From assembly GCA_943735955.1 (NCBI GenBank), contig OX030963.1, positions 2,890,844 to 2,954,843 of the forward strand: 64,000 bases of DNA, read 5' to 3'. Source of the stretch: Piscicola geometra (taxonomy: Eukaryota > Annelida > Clitellata > Hirudinida > Piscicolidae). Within the stretch, counting starts at the first letter, position 1; the number at the start of each line of letters is the position of its first letter. A program made the translations under genes and the position numbers. Under the pieces are notes generated by a model, which had not been told where the DNA came from, made no database searches, and was given only the letters and a program-made list of their open reading frames with translations. Below are positions 25,860 through 37,538 of this stretch, in pieces.

Positions 25860-28210
25860 AGAATTGTTTGTGATTTTTTGGCCCATCAGCCTTAATCAGC
25901 TCAAACTGATTCGTTTATTTATTTCTAGTTTACTTTTAAAGTTTTTTCCATTGTTTTTCAGCGCATACGGCAAACTTTCTCGCTCAAAAACCTTCACTCA
26001 TGCTGCATCGATGCACCGTCCGTTCACACGAACAACCGCTTGGAGCACCTCACCAACCACCATAAACCCCGTGCCTTACTTACTACAATGTCGGCGTACA
26101 TTTCTGCTTTTTTTATCCCCTTCGTGGCATTCTAGCTACGAAACATGTGATGCTTATGGCGACATGGCTCGAGACAATTAAAGTACACGACTAAGAAAAC
26201 AATGTTAGCTAAGACGAGATAAATAACACGATTTAACAAAAGCAATAACATAGGAATTAATGAAATAAATAATAAAACAATACTAATAAATAAATGCATT
26301 ATCGACCTTTCAAAACGTTCAAATTGTTGCCAATTCTTGCCATTTGTTGCTTTTGGATGCGATTTGTTGATATAATGTGCATTTGAAGTGTAAAACAAAA
26401 TAAACGAATACCTTTTTGGATTTAAAACAACGGGTGGATGTGCATCAAGTACACTACAATGTACAAAAACTGTACTAAAGTGTTAAAAAACTGTAAAAAA
26501 GTGTAAGAGGTGTTAGTTTCTTGTATAATTTTTTATTAAAGGAATGCTCACAAAATATGGTAGCACGCAACACCTTTTACGAGGTTTACTTAATTACAAG
26601 GAGGTGGGAGAGTCCTGGAGGAATGTAACTAGATAGGTTCAAGGGGTGGTTTGACACTTGTGTGTGTGTGTGTGTTTGTGCGTGCGTGCGTGCGTGTGTG
26701 TGAGCGTGTGTGTGTGAAAGGGTTTGAAAAAAGAGCCTAGAATGTTTTTCCCATTTTGGAAAAACTTATAAATAATAATGAAAAAGATGCATTATTGCCT
26801 GCTGTTAATAAAGATGAAACATATGATAAATATTGAAGATGATTTTAATGAGAAAGATGATGAAGACAAACAAAAAGATGACGAGGATGATGATGATGAT
26901 GCCAAAGAATGAGATGATATCGACACGGGTGGTGATGATGATGATTTAGAATGCGTCGGAATCCAGTTAACGCGTCAAATTAGATAACTTATGACGACTC
27001 CTGATTATGTTACCATCTAGTGGATGGGGCGGGGAGGGGGTTTGTATGCGTGTATGTGTTTGTATGTGTGTTTGATTTTATGTGTGTATGTATTTTTAAG
27101 TGTGAGTTTTGTATGCGTGATTGTACTTCTCAGTATGTTTGATTGTACGTTTGGATGTTTTGATGAGATAAATGAGTGTAAGTCTTTTTTAAATTCTGTG
27201 CTTTAAAATATATATAATAAATTATGCCTTAAAAGAATTTAATTTTAGGATCGAAAAGAATAGGAAGAATGCCATTCAGAGATTTTCATTCCATTGATCT
27301 GTTCAAAGTTTAAAAAAAACGAAAGCTAACACTATTGACAATTAAAGAGTAATAATAATAATAAATAATTAAAATTTAATATCATGATCATCACGATTCA
27401 TAACAGACAGACTTTAATATCTCCAGAATGGGAAAATACTTCTAGATAGAATGGAAGTTAATAAGTTTAAAGTATTAAAACAAATCTTTTATCGTACGAA
27501 TTTATGAGTTAAAAAAATTAGTTAATTTAGCTTTTAAAAATTGTAAACTTCAACATTTTTAAAACCCCTGTCGATAGCTTTAAAACATTTCATATTGAAT
27601 TTTCTTTTTTTACCTTTACATTAAAAAAAAGTTTGATACGAAGCGTGCATGCAAGCTTTATACTCGCATCAATTAATCCCTATATTAGATGAAGTAATAA
27701 ATATATTTTAAAAACAATTATTTTATAATATTTATACACAAATCTTTGACTCTGATTATTAATTTAACATTTAAAAAATCTTTTTTACTCTTCAAAAAAC
27801 AGTTGAAAAAAAAGAAAAGCGTCTAAAAAGATCAAAAAAAGCCTACAGCAGCAAAACAGTTCGACTAGCATATTATTCAAGTTGCTTTGCAGCCAGCGAT
27901 TCAAGGTTTCGCTGTTTTCCTTTTGAATCTTGTAAACGATTAATCTTAAATTGTGAAAAGAATTTTACGAAAAATTAAGTTTTGAAGAAGTTGCAATTGT
28001 AAAAAGTCGATTAATAATATTGAATATTTACAGTTTAAACTATATTTGTTTCAAGATACAAACAGTTGAATATTTTGAAACTTAACTAAATATATAATTA
28101 AAGCGAATTATAATTTTATTCTATGTATAGGTGAAGAATCAAAGTCTCAAAGTATTAAAAGTCAACAAAACCGGATCAAAAAAGAAAAACAATTAAAATA
28201 AAAGAGAATT
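25860..28210. other. Zic 3' UTR and Zic-SMYD4 intergenic region
   Basis: Likely Zic 3' UTR at first, with AATAAA-type signals in the AATAAATAATAAAAC stretch near 26,265-26,290. Then a short GT tract (26,661-26,715), a GAT-rich run (26,870-26,945) and AT-rich DNA. The last 250 bp should be SMYD4 5' leader. An 80-codon plus frame at 25,945-26,181 has no recognisable domain. Confidence 0.45.
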
Positions 28211-30688
28211 ATGGAGGAACAAAAAACCAGTTACTACGGAAGGGTGGAAAAGATCATGAAAACGATGGGCTTCAAGGATCTTGGCAGGTTCGCCTCTCTG
28301 AAGAACGACGAGACGAGATTCAAACTTTTGTGGCAAAACCAACAAGTTCACAAGGAGATCTCTGCCTACGTCGACGATCCCAACCAAATGGAAGACATGA
28401 GAAAGTCAGACAAGAGGGCAAAGGAGCATAGGGAGAGAGGCAATAAGAAGTATAAGGCAGGAGACGTTACTGGCGCGTTGGAATGCTACAATCTGGCAGT
28501 TCTGGAAGCTGTTGGTGGGGAAAGTTGCGAAGGGAAAGATTATGCCGTGAGTGGAGTTTCTGGTTTTGAACAGTGTGCTGAAAATGAAACAAATAAAAAG
28601 ACGGGAAGTGCAATGAAAAAGAAACACAATACATCCGAAATGTCTTACTGCCTGGCTAACAGGTCTGCTTGTTTGATTTATTTGCAGCAGAAACTACAAC
28701 AGCCTCAAGAGAAAAATTGCCGGTACACGTATGCTGAAGCTGCAATCAAAGACATACAAGAATCCATTGCTTTCGGCTACCCAGACTCTCTCAAGTACAA
28801 GCTGATCGAACGTAAACTAAAATGTTTGAAATTGATGGAAAGCGAGGGAAAGAGCATGTTTCCAGAAACACTGGAGGAGTATTTCGAAAGCTTGGAAGTG
28901 TCGGAATTGGACGCTTCGAAAAGAAATGAGCTGGTCGAGAAGATGAAGAACGACCCTGATTACAATCAAGAGCAGGAATCAACTCCAACAACACCGCAAA
29001 CAACAGACCAGTCAAGAATGGCGAAACCCATAAATCTCACCAAAGTGGTTTACAGCTCTGAAAAAGGCAACCATGTTATCCTGAAGGAAGACGAACCTCC
29101 CTTAAATCAACTTGAAACACAAACCGTTTTTGAGAAAAATTCAAAAGAACAAGAAACAACTTCAGAAACAAAGAACTTCGAAAAAAATTTATTAGGCCGA
29201 TCTTTGAAAACAGGCAGTGTGGTGCTTGAAGACATCAGCTTCTTCAGAGTTCTGGACGAAGAATACTTCCACAAACGCTGTTTCTCTTGCTACAAAACAA
29301 TTGACCTCGCAACGCAGGCCGTCACTTCTTGTCTAACGTGTAACAAGATTGTCTTCTGCAACCAAAAGTGTCGCAGTTTCGGCTTTGAGACGCTGAATCA
29401 CTTGACAGAGTGTCAAGTTTATCCTAATCTGTTGGCCTCGCAAACGGGATGTATCACTAGACTGGCTGTATCTATTCTGACAAGTGTTGGAGTTGAGGGG
29501 TGGTTGAAAATAAGTAGAGGAGATGTTGTTGATGACGATGATGATGGTGAAGAAATGGTTACTGAACAGCAAATTGACGGCACGAGTAACAATGATACTT
29601 CAAAGTTCAGAGAGAAAATTAAATCGACTATTTTCAAAGACGCTGATGCAATAAACGGTCTCTTAAGTCACTCTGAAGACAAGCCTGCAATGGAATTGCT
29701 GCAGTACTGTCTGTTATCTGTGTACCTGGTACTGCTGTTGAACAAGAAAACCACGTTGTTTGATGAATGTTTCAAAGATGGAGAAAGGGAGGATGCTGGA
29801 AAATGCTTGTCTTTACTTGGTTCGAAGGACACCACGACTGACACAAATTTATGGAAAATAGGGGGTTTAGCCGCGAAAATTCTTCAAATTATATCTTGCA
29901 ACGGAATTGAGCTGACAGAAAGCGCTATTGACACGGCAAAAGGCACCCTATATTCTTGCCAGCCAACTAAAACAGGACTTTGTCTTTTTCCAAAAGCGAG
30001 TTACTTCAACCACTCATGCTTTCCAGATGTGGAATTCATATTTGATCGAGACTGCGTAAGGGTTGTCACTCTCAAGCCAGTGGCTCTTGGTGCTGAGTTG
30101 TGCGTCGACTATGGTAGTTTGTTCCATCTGACACCCAAGCAAGAAAGACAAAACCAACTAAAAAACCAATACTTTTTCACGTGTAAGTGTCAAGCTTGTG
30201 TGGGTAACTGGCCTTTAAAGAAAGACCTAAGTATGAAGGATGCCGAAGTTGATGAAGAATTTGAACAAACAAAATCTGAATGCAAAGTTAAAAAGAACAA
30301 CGAGGATGATGTTGAAGAAGAAACTGAAAACTTAGCGTTAGCAAAAGTGATGCAAGACGCTGGCAAAAGGAATGTGATAGGGGAACTGGGTAATCTAATT
30401 TCAGGCAACTTGGGCTCTAGAACGGAACTACCGACTGACGAAAAAGAGTTTGACAAGCTAATGAAAAAAGCGCTTGTAGATTTGAGCAAAGTGAACAGCA
30501 AGAACAATGGAAACATAAATGATACCAACATGCAACAAAGCAACACAAGCAACACATGCAACACAAGCGATATCTCGATTTGCAATAGAGTGATGAGTAT
30601 TGAAGAGGCGATTGAAAAAGCAAACAGAATGCACGTCACCGAACCAGTGCTCCGAGCCCTTGAAAGGTTTGGAGACATTCCTTTTTGA
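28211..30688 (+). CDS. SMYD4: SMYD4-like TPR, SET and MYND domain protein (putative lysine methyltransferase)
   Basis: A single uninterrupted 825-codon frame. The N-terminal third holds a TPR-like region (RERGNKKYKAGDVTGALECY, ~72-98, then LANRSACLIYL). A SET N-terminal part follows at ~330 (SLKTGSVVLED). A MYND zinc finger at ~357-402 starts CFSCYKTI and contains CLTC, FCNQKC and HLTEC. The SET core has FNHSC near 600 and CVDYG near 631, and a post-SET CKCQAC sits near 658. The split SET with MYND insert and N-terminal TPR is the SMYD4 layout; SMYD1-3 lack the N-terminal TPR. The C-terminal region after the post-SET is Glu/Asn-rich and shorter than expected for the usual C-terminal TPR block. 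It has no introns while its neighbours have many, so it may be a retrocopy. Methyltransferase activity is inferred from motifs only. Confidence 0.92.
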   Translation: MEEQKTSYYGRVEKIMKTMGFKDLGRFASLKNDETRFKLLWQNQQVHKEISAYVDDPNQMEDMRKSDKRAKEHRERGNKKYKAGDVTGALECYNLAVLEAVGGESCEGKDYAVSGVSGFEQCAENETNKKTGSAMKKKHNTSEMSYCLANRSACLIYLQQKLQQPQEKNCRYTYAEAAIKDIQESIAFGYPDSLKYKLIERKLKCLKLMESEGKSMFPETLEEYFESLEVSELDASKRNELVEKMKNDPDYNQEQESTPTTPQTTDQSRMAKPINLTKVVYSSEKGNHVILKEDEPPLNQLETQTVFEKNSKEQETTSETKNFEKNLLGRSLKTGSVVLEDISFFRVLDEEYFHKRCFSCYKTIDLATQAVTSCLTCNKIVFCNQKCRSFGFETLNHLTECQVYPNLLASQTGCITRLAVSILTSVGVEGWLKISRGDVVDDDDDGEEMVTEQQIDGTSNNDTSKFREKIKSTIFKDADAINGLLSHSEDKPAMELLQYCLLSVYLVLLLNKKTTLFDECFKDGEREDAGKCLSLLGSKDTTTDTNLWKIGGLAAKILQIISCNGIELTESAIDTAKGTLYSCQPTKTGLCLFPKASYFNHSCFPDVEFIFDRDCVRVVTLKPVALGAELCVDYGSLFHLTPKQERQNQLKNQYFFTCKCQACVGNWPLKKDLSMKDAEVDEEFEQTKSECKVKKNNEDDVEEETENLALAKVMQDAGKRNVIGELGNLISGNLGSRTELPTDEKEFDKLMKKALVDLSKVNSKNNGNINDTNMQQSNTSNTCNTSDISICNRVMSIEEAIEKANRMHVTEPVLRALERFGDIPF

Positions 30689-31736
30689 TTCTCAAGCATT
30701 AATTTTTTTAAATAATTTTTTTTGTTTCTTACTATATATTGCGTAGTTCTGCTAAAAAAATTTAAATAGTGTAAATGGATCTGTTAGCATTATTTTTTTC
30801 ACGTAATTTATAACCTTCATCCAAACATAGAACCAACACAAAGACATATTAATTTTATATTTAGATTACATTTTAATTAAAATTTTCAAAAAGTTAAAAC
30901 AATTATTTCTATTCAAAACGCAGATACATCGACAGAAACTTCAGCAGCCATACCATCCAGCAGCCCAGCTTCAACCTCATCCACGCCATCTCCACTCTCA
31001 AACTGTGCTATCGTCTTGGCGGAATTAAAAAATAAGGCATAATAAAATAATAATTAAAAATTATTAAAAAATAGGCCATTTAATATATAAATAAACTCGT
31101 GAAATAATATTTTGTTTTTGTTTGAAGTGTCTTGTTTGTGTAAATGGTGAATTGAACTCGTCGTTCTCTGCCTACTCAAAGAAAAATAAAAATACAAAAG
31201 TTTGTTGATTTTATTGGTTGATTACAAAGCATAACATCGTGGATTCCAGTTTTTTTTTAAAAGTTAAATTTTTTTGGACTTTTTATTTCAAACAAAAAAC
31301 AGTTATAAGTTTTTATCAAGAAAATATCAACAGTTATTTTAACGAAAAGCTTTGAAAGGCATTGAAAGTAACAATTTGTCAAGTTAAAAGCAGGAAGTAA
31401 GTGTAAATGCAACAACAATTACATAACAGCTCGATGAAAATACTAAAGTATTGACTTAAACTAATTTCCGCTTAAATAAAAGTTCTGGACTTCTAGTGTC
31501 CAACAATAAGGCAATAAATAACGGTAAAATACAACAATCTTCGGACATTATTGAATAAATATATTTAAAATGCTTGAAATGAAAGTGTGTTTTCAACTAA
31601 CTCCAATTGATGGTTTAAAAAATTATGTTCACTTTGTAAACAAAAATTTAAGAAAAATTAAATATTTTCTACAATTATAAACGTCCAAAGATTTTGATAT
31701 TTCAAGACAATATCTATTTCAAAGTGTGAAAATCAT
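30689..31736. other. Intergenic DNA between convergent SMYD4 and GPI-like genes
   Basis: AT-rich. The two genes converge here, so both 3' UTRs should lie in it. The only coding-like segment is the minus-strand block 30,913-31,014, listed separately. Confidence 0.5.
30913..31014 (-). CDS. Candidate alternative terminal exon of the unrecognised minus-strand gene
   Basis: After a CGCCAAG acceptor the minus strand reads 33 residues (TIAQFESGDGVDEVEAGLLD... ending VSAF) and stops. Base composition is more GC-rich than its surroundings. It can be joined in phase 0 to a GTGGGA donor inside the last exon of the neighbouring gene, which would replace the hydrophobic tail by an acidic one. It could instead be spurious or belong to another transcript. 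Confidence 0.35.
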   Translation of the reverse strand, partial: TIAQFESGDGVDEVEAGLLDGMAAEVSVDVSAF

Positions 31737-34700
31737 TCAGTTCCGCAAGATGGACACAGCGACCAGCCACAAAGCTCCCACCAAGACTGCCCTTGTGGCT
31801 TGCAGACCACTCGCGGTGGAGTGCAGGGCTTTTTGCAGCTTCAAACAAGCATTCGCATCATACTCCATCCATTTGGTGACGATCTTTTTGACTTTTTCTT
31901 CCAGTTTCAGCATGACAAACTCAAAATGTTTGCTTCGTTCGTTCATCTTTGATGTGAGGAAGGTGTACTTCATCAGTGGTTCGATGTGCTTGCTTCGGTG
32001 CAGTGTTGGGAAGAGCAGTTTGAGGCGTTTGTTGCCTGGAGGGTTGGAAGGAAAAGTCTAGTCGATGGATTTTTAGTGAAACTGCCGTATTTAAAAAAAT
32101 TTAAAAAAAGTTTTAATTTGGCTGAATTTCCCCTAAAATGTCTCGGATTACAATTTATTTGTGAAACAACCGTCACACCAACACGAACCTCAAACCTCAT
32201 TCTCAAACATCACCCCCTTCTATTTCCACCTATTTCATCCTCCAATACCACCCCTTCCCCTTCCCATCCACCTCTCACCTCGGGCGTAATGTTCCGCCAT
32301 AAGCTCAGTCGTCACCAAGACAACTTGCTTCTTTTTCTTTTGTTCTCCCGAGTGGAGTTTATCTTCTTCACCATGAGATGCCTTTTCACCATACATTCGA
32401 ATGATTTCTTCACTGCTGTGGTCTTCAAGTAGTTTCAGACCTTCGCACAGATTCGATACGAGGATCGGGGAGTTGGAAGGTCTCTTCAACCAATTTATGA
32501 TCTCCATGTAATCAGCAGCTGTGAATATGGTTTAAAAGTAATATTTTTAGTTATTCAAATTTGATGAATATTATGACAGAGATAACGAATCAAAGCAAAC
32601 ATAAAAAACGACACTGCTTTAGATTTGTGAAAAACAGACGAGCCCAATTAAAAGACAGTATTGAGTAGAAAAACAAAAGAGTACCTAGTTAACACAACGA
32701 AAGATAGGTCTCAACACAGTCAACATAATGAGAAATTATTTGAATAAAAAAAGAACTTTACAAATGATGTTTCTTGTGTTGTTGAAGAAAAGGTACTCGG
32801 CAGACTGTGCAACAAACATCAACTGGATTCCGCCGAAGTCGTCCAGCATGAAGCTGGAAAGATTAATTTCGCACGTAAACATCTATCTGTTAACAATTAA
32901 CAATGAAAGATTAACGATTCTTAAAGTTATTATATTTTTCACATTTTTATATTTCTAAATAAGGATTCTCTGAAATTATAACTAACCAAAGGTTCAAGAG
33001 ATTTAATACATATTTTAAAACTTACTCCAAATACTTTAAACCGCAAGCCACTGCTCTCTTTCACAAACAATTATAATTATATGATCATTATTCTCTTTTT
33101 TTACCGTCTTAAACTACAACCTGTAGTGCTCAATTTTGGCGCTTTCAAATAATTTGCTTTGTTCAACGAGCGGTGACTGATTATCGACGATGAACATCAG
33201 TTTGGCTTGCATCCAGCTCCCCATAAGTCTGTTGTGCGAGGTGTAGTGAATGTTGTCCCTGGCAATTGGTCCCACCACCAAGCGAGTCTCCTGGACGGTG
33301 CGTGAGAGGTGGTTGTTCAAATGAATGAGGGTGGGTTGTCTTTTTTGAGTGTGATTAAGTCAATTATTTTTAACGGAAAATCTAAAGATTCTAGTTGGAA
33401 TAACACGGATTTAAGTTTATTTACCAAATACATTTTGGCTACATTAGCCATCTTTAAATTTTATATTTCTATTCTCTGTTTTATGTCAATTCAAAAAATT
33501 AATCGGTTTAAGAAATTTTATTAAGTTAACTATCTATTTTTTTCTCTTTCAACACCGCTCCACTCACGCCTTCCTCAGGAGTTTCTTTCATAATGGCATA
33601 CAGTCCATCTCCAGGCTTTTCTGGGTTTCCAGGACCCACTGCTTGTTTTACAATTGTCTGGGAAGAATAACGCTTCGATTCTCTGAAAAGGAAAAAAGAA
33701 TTATAGTTGCAAAAAAGTAAGAACCAATAGAAAACAAATTGATACCTTATTACTAATATCTTAGAATAGAAATAAGGTTAGAGACCATTTCCAAAACCAG
33801 CCACAAACTCTTGAAAAGCCAATGTCATTTCCAACTCGGCTTCGTCTATAATTTCATGAGCGAGTCCTTGACTTCCCTTGTAGAAGTCACTAGTGAACGG
33901 AGGGATCTTGCGAGGAAGTTGTTATGAGAGTATATTAATTATATTGTATAATATTAATTTTTTGAAAAATGAAAAAAATAAGGGTTAAAGAAACTCAATT
34001 AATATTTTTGAAGTACTGGTGTTGAATTCAATAAAGTTGTGTGAAACGTGAAATGGCTTTTCAATGTTAAAAACAGAATGAAATGGTATACAATTTACGA
34101 AAAAATGATTCAACCAATGCAAAAACACAATCGTTTATTTCTCAACCATAATTTTCCCATTTTTCAAAACACCAAAAAACCTTTCCTATCATTCTCAAGC
34201 CATTTCAACCAAGAAACAAACGAGCAGATGTTACTAATTAATACGAAACCACGAAATAGGAAACACTTGAATTTCTAACCGAAAGAGTGTAGTAGGTGGT
34301 CATTTCTGCTGCGTCATCTTTTGGTGGAAGCTTTCTTGTTCTGATGAAGACATTTGCTGTGGACGGTGCGATGATGTGGGTGTGCAATGCAATTTTTAAA
34401 GAATTATTCATTTTATAGCCTTTTTAAACTGGCATTATACCATGAAGAACTGGACACGTTTATTCTGATATTTTAGATTTTAAAAACTATCCTAGTGTCT
34501 ATGTTATGAGAGTCAAAGTTGAGATAAAATTGTGTGATTGTTTTATGTTTTTTTGAAAGTGATATTGGAAACTTATCCTGTAACTCATTAGTTAAAGAAG
34601 AAATTAGCTTTTCTATTCCTATGCACATGAGTGAGGAATTGTGAACAAAGAACCAGGTTCTAATTTTTGAACCCGTTTAAATTAGAATTTGAAAATATGT

Positions 34701-36189
34701 TTGATTTTTGTTTATTTAAATGTAATATAAAAAGCAATGGAGGATTTTATTTTGAAGTGTTTGTAGATTTGATGATAATAAAGCTATGTTTAAAAGTATT
34801 ATTATAAAATAAAATAATTTCATATAATGAATACTGCAACATACATCCCCATAACAATTTTCATGCTGGAATACATCTTTTAAAATCAAAATTTTGTGGT
34901 TTAGTAGTTTAAATCATTAAAAATATTAAAAACTGGAAAAGATATGTTATAAAATACTTAATAATTTATGCATGCTTCCATCAAATTTGTATTTTCTGAT
35001 TTGATAAAACCAAGATTATCCTCAAGTCAACATTTTTAACCCTTAAAATAAGAATCAATTTTCATTCGAATGTTTTAAAATATGTATTTAAAAATGATGA
35101 TGGGTTGTTTTTAAATGAAATTGGAAACTCAATGGGGTATTCTACTCAATAGGGTGATAAATCAGGAAATATTGGTAATTGATCAAGTTTTTTTTCAAAC
35201 TTTACCAAGAAACTTGAGTTTAATCATCATGAAAAGTCATATATAACAAAGAAAAAAACCTTTAGACAGCTATTTATCTAGATTAGAAATTGAAAGAAAA
35301 CACTTACCACTGGAATGTTAAGTTATTTAGAATTGTTTTTAGCAAGTTTCGATAAAATTTGTTATAACTTTTTAAATTTTAAAATAGTGAATAAATTGTA
35401 AAGATTTTTTTAAAAGTTCATAAAAGAAAGTCATTTGAAAAGGCATTTACATTCTGCAATGTTTTGGTAGAAAACTTGCAGATTAAACTCGGAATAGAAG
35501 ATAAGACGGTGTGAGACTTAAATGATTAGCTGAATGAATGCTTGATGGATGGAGGGATGAATAGATGAATGGATGAATATTAATAATAATAATAAAAATA
35601 AGAAGAAGAATCATGAACATTATTATAGTGGCGTATAACCCGTACGAGCTTCAAGACCACTTAGACTGCAAATATTCATTCGCATCTATGGTCTACTAGG
35701 GCATCGCTTGCACTCGAACCCAGGACCATTGAGCATTGGTCAAGCCGAGAGTGTTTCATACTTGGCACCCGTTCATCCAAATGGAGAGATGAATGGATGG
35801 ATGCATGGGTGGATGGATTGATGGATGGATGAATGGATGCATGCATGCATGGATGCATGGGTGAATGAATGGACGATTGCATGAATGGATGCATGGTCAG
35901 ATGAATGAATGGATGATTGCATGGATGGATGCATGGTCGGATAAATGAATAGAAGATTTTTTGGATGGATGGATTATAAGGATCAATAAATAAAAGTTTA
36001 GTGTGGCGTGAATGCAAAGTTAGCGGATTAATAGTTTGTACTTTTTCATTTCAATGAAAACAAAAAAAAACTTTTATAAAATACAGTTTTCGAGTTGATA
36101 AAAAATAATGAATTGATTAAAAAACAATTAAACCCCCTACCTTCGACAACTAAAAGACACAGTACTACTATCAACACCACTCGGCACAT
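31737..36189 (-). CDS. Unrecognised secreted or GPI-anchored protein, 379 aa
   Basis: Eight exons on the minus strand join with consistent phases: 36141-36189 (ATG), 34280-34356, 33809-33906, 33568-33682, 33121-33290, 32762-32853, 32279-32518, 31737-32035. The first exon encodes a signal peptide (MCRVVLIVVLCLLVVEG). The middle is mixed alpha/beta-looking sequence with very few Cys, for example RLMGSWMQAKLMFIVDNQSP and FMLDDFGGIQLMFVAQSAEY, then a Lys/Glu-rich helical part. It ends with small residues (STASGLQ) followed by a hydrophobic tail (AVLVGALWLVAVSIL) and two polar residues, the arrangement of a GPI-attachment signal or a tail anchor. I do not recognise the family. A TATA box and a 5' non-coding exon lie upstream. 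Its nearest neighbours are secreted carbonic anhydrases, but no functional link is shown. Confidence 0.7.
35536..35970. repeat. (GATG/GAAT)n microsatellite split by a SINE
   Basis: ATGGATGGATGAATG-type tetranucleotide DNA occurs on both sides (35,536-35,578 and 35,780-35,970) of SINE copy B, within intron 1 of the GPI-like gene. Confidence 0.8.
35612..35777 (-). mobile_element. tRNA-derived SINE, copy B (diverged)
   Basis: Same order as copy A on the minus strand: GAACGGGTGCCAAGTATG (damaged A-box end), a GGTTCGAGTGCAAG B-box region, and the CGGGTTATACGCCAC 3' motif. It is the copy with the closest match to a canonical B box (GGTTCGA). Confidence 0.75.
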
Positions 36190-36293
36190 CCTGGAAAATC
36201 AGTGATTAATTTTAATATAACTATGAATTTATCTTTCAAATTAATTTTATTATTTTTGAATTTTTCAAATTTTTCAAAAATTTCTATTTTTAC

Positions 36294-36369
36294 CTAAATT
36301 GCGATCTGTTCACTTCAAGCACAAGTATCTCAAGTCTAAAAAGTAATTACATCTGGATGCCTATATACC
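36294..36369 (-). promoter_or_regulatory. TATA box and 5' non-coding exon of the GPI-like gene
   Basis: GGTATATAG (minus strand, 36,361-36,369) is followed about 30 bp on by the likely transcription start. A leader exon ends at 36,294 with AATTTAG|GTAAAAAT, and the coding exon begins after TTTTCCAG at 36,190. The spacing is typical of a TATA-driven animal gene. Confidence 0.5.
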
Positions 36370-36469
36370 AGCCAGAGCTTTGTGAGTGTGAGTGTAAAGA
36401 TATGCTTTTTAACAAATTTTATGTATATGTTCAATGTTTTTTGTGTGTTTAATGTTTAGTATAATTATA

Positions 36470-36780
36470 CCTTTTTGTTTATGTACAATATTTTGTATAT
36501 GTACAATATTTTGTATATGTACAATATTTTGTATATGTACAATATTTTGTATATGTACAATATTTTGTATATGTACAATATTTTGTATATGTACAATATT
36601 TTGTATATGTACAATTTTTTGTATATGTACAATATTTTGTATATGTACAATATTTTGTATATGTACAATATTTTGTATATGTACAATATTTTGTATATGT
36701 ACAATATTTTGTATATGTACAATATTTTGTATATGTACAATATTTTGTATATGTATACCTTTTTGTATATGCACAATATA
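36470..36780. repeat. 18-bp minisatellite ATATGTACAATATTTTGT
   Basis: About 17 copies with only a few substitutions. The unit length is a multiple of 3 and frames on both strands lack stops, so it creates four overlapping repetitive frames (CTIFCI, YIYKIL and so on) that are not genes. Confidence 0.96.
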
Positions 36781-37538
36781 TTATATATATGCACACTTTT
36801 TTCATAAGTATTAAAAAGGAAATATATGTTTTGAAAATGATAGGCAAGGGTTTTGTTATGATAACGTAAGTTTTGGTAGGCTGCCTGGAAATAGCATTGA
36901 GGCTTAATGGTATTTCCTTTAGCTCTTGAGTTTAAATAATCGAAGGTTTTAAACCTTTCTTTTTGTAAATCGAATTTTTCCAGTTTCAAGACTCATTCTT
37001 GATTTTCCATTGTTTAATATTTTTCAAACTAAACATTTTCATGAATTATTTTAATACATTTTTTAGCAACAACTATTTAAATTTGAGATTGGTAAGTGAT
37101 TAAACATATTTTTTTCTATGAATGTTATCTGCACACTTAAAGCAGCCATCATTATCTTTTAGAAATAAAAAAAGTTAATTGTGACTTTTGAATATCTTTT
37201 ATAGGATAATTTATACATTATCTCAATTTGAAAACAAGTATTAATACTATTAGTTATTTTTAAGGCAAAATCTCTTAAAAGCAATCCATGGTGAAATGCA
37301 AGCTTTTAGTTTGTTTATTACGAGGTTCAAAGCAATTTAAGAATTGTAAGATAATAAAACAGAAACAACTAACTTGGAAAATGTAAGTGAAATAAAGAAG
37401 CCTTGAAACCCATCTATGAGAAATTTTTTCTTGAGATTATGAAGAGTATTCACGACAGGAATTCAAAAGTTTATCAGCATAAGATACTAATACGACGTTT
37501 TTATTTATGTTTTTTTTAAACAAAAATTTATATTTTAT
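36781..37538. other. Intergenic DNA downstream of carbonic anhydrase 1
   Basis: AT-rich, no coding signal. The minus-strand carbonic anhydrase 1 ends at 37,539, with overlapping AATAAA hexamers at 37,534-37,543, partly within its stop codon. Confidence 0.5.

Noticed and set aside
25864..26181. 105-codon frame after Zic
   Set aside because: No domain, no matching splice phase to Zic, low-complexity Ser/Thr content; more likely 3' UTR.
30190..30699. 169-codon minus-strand frame over the SMYD4 3' end
   Set aside because: Antisense shadow of the SMYD4 coding region; no independent motif.
36409..36989. Four long repetitive frames (CTIFCI and YIYKIL repeats)
   Set aside because: Generated by an 18-bp minisatellite without stops on either strand.
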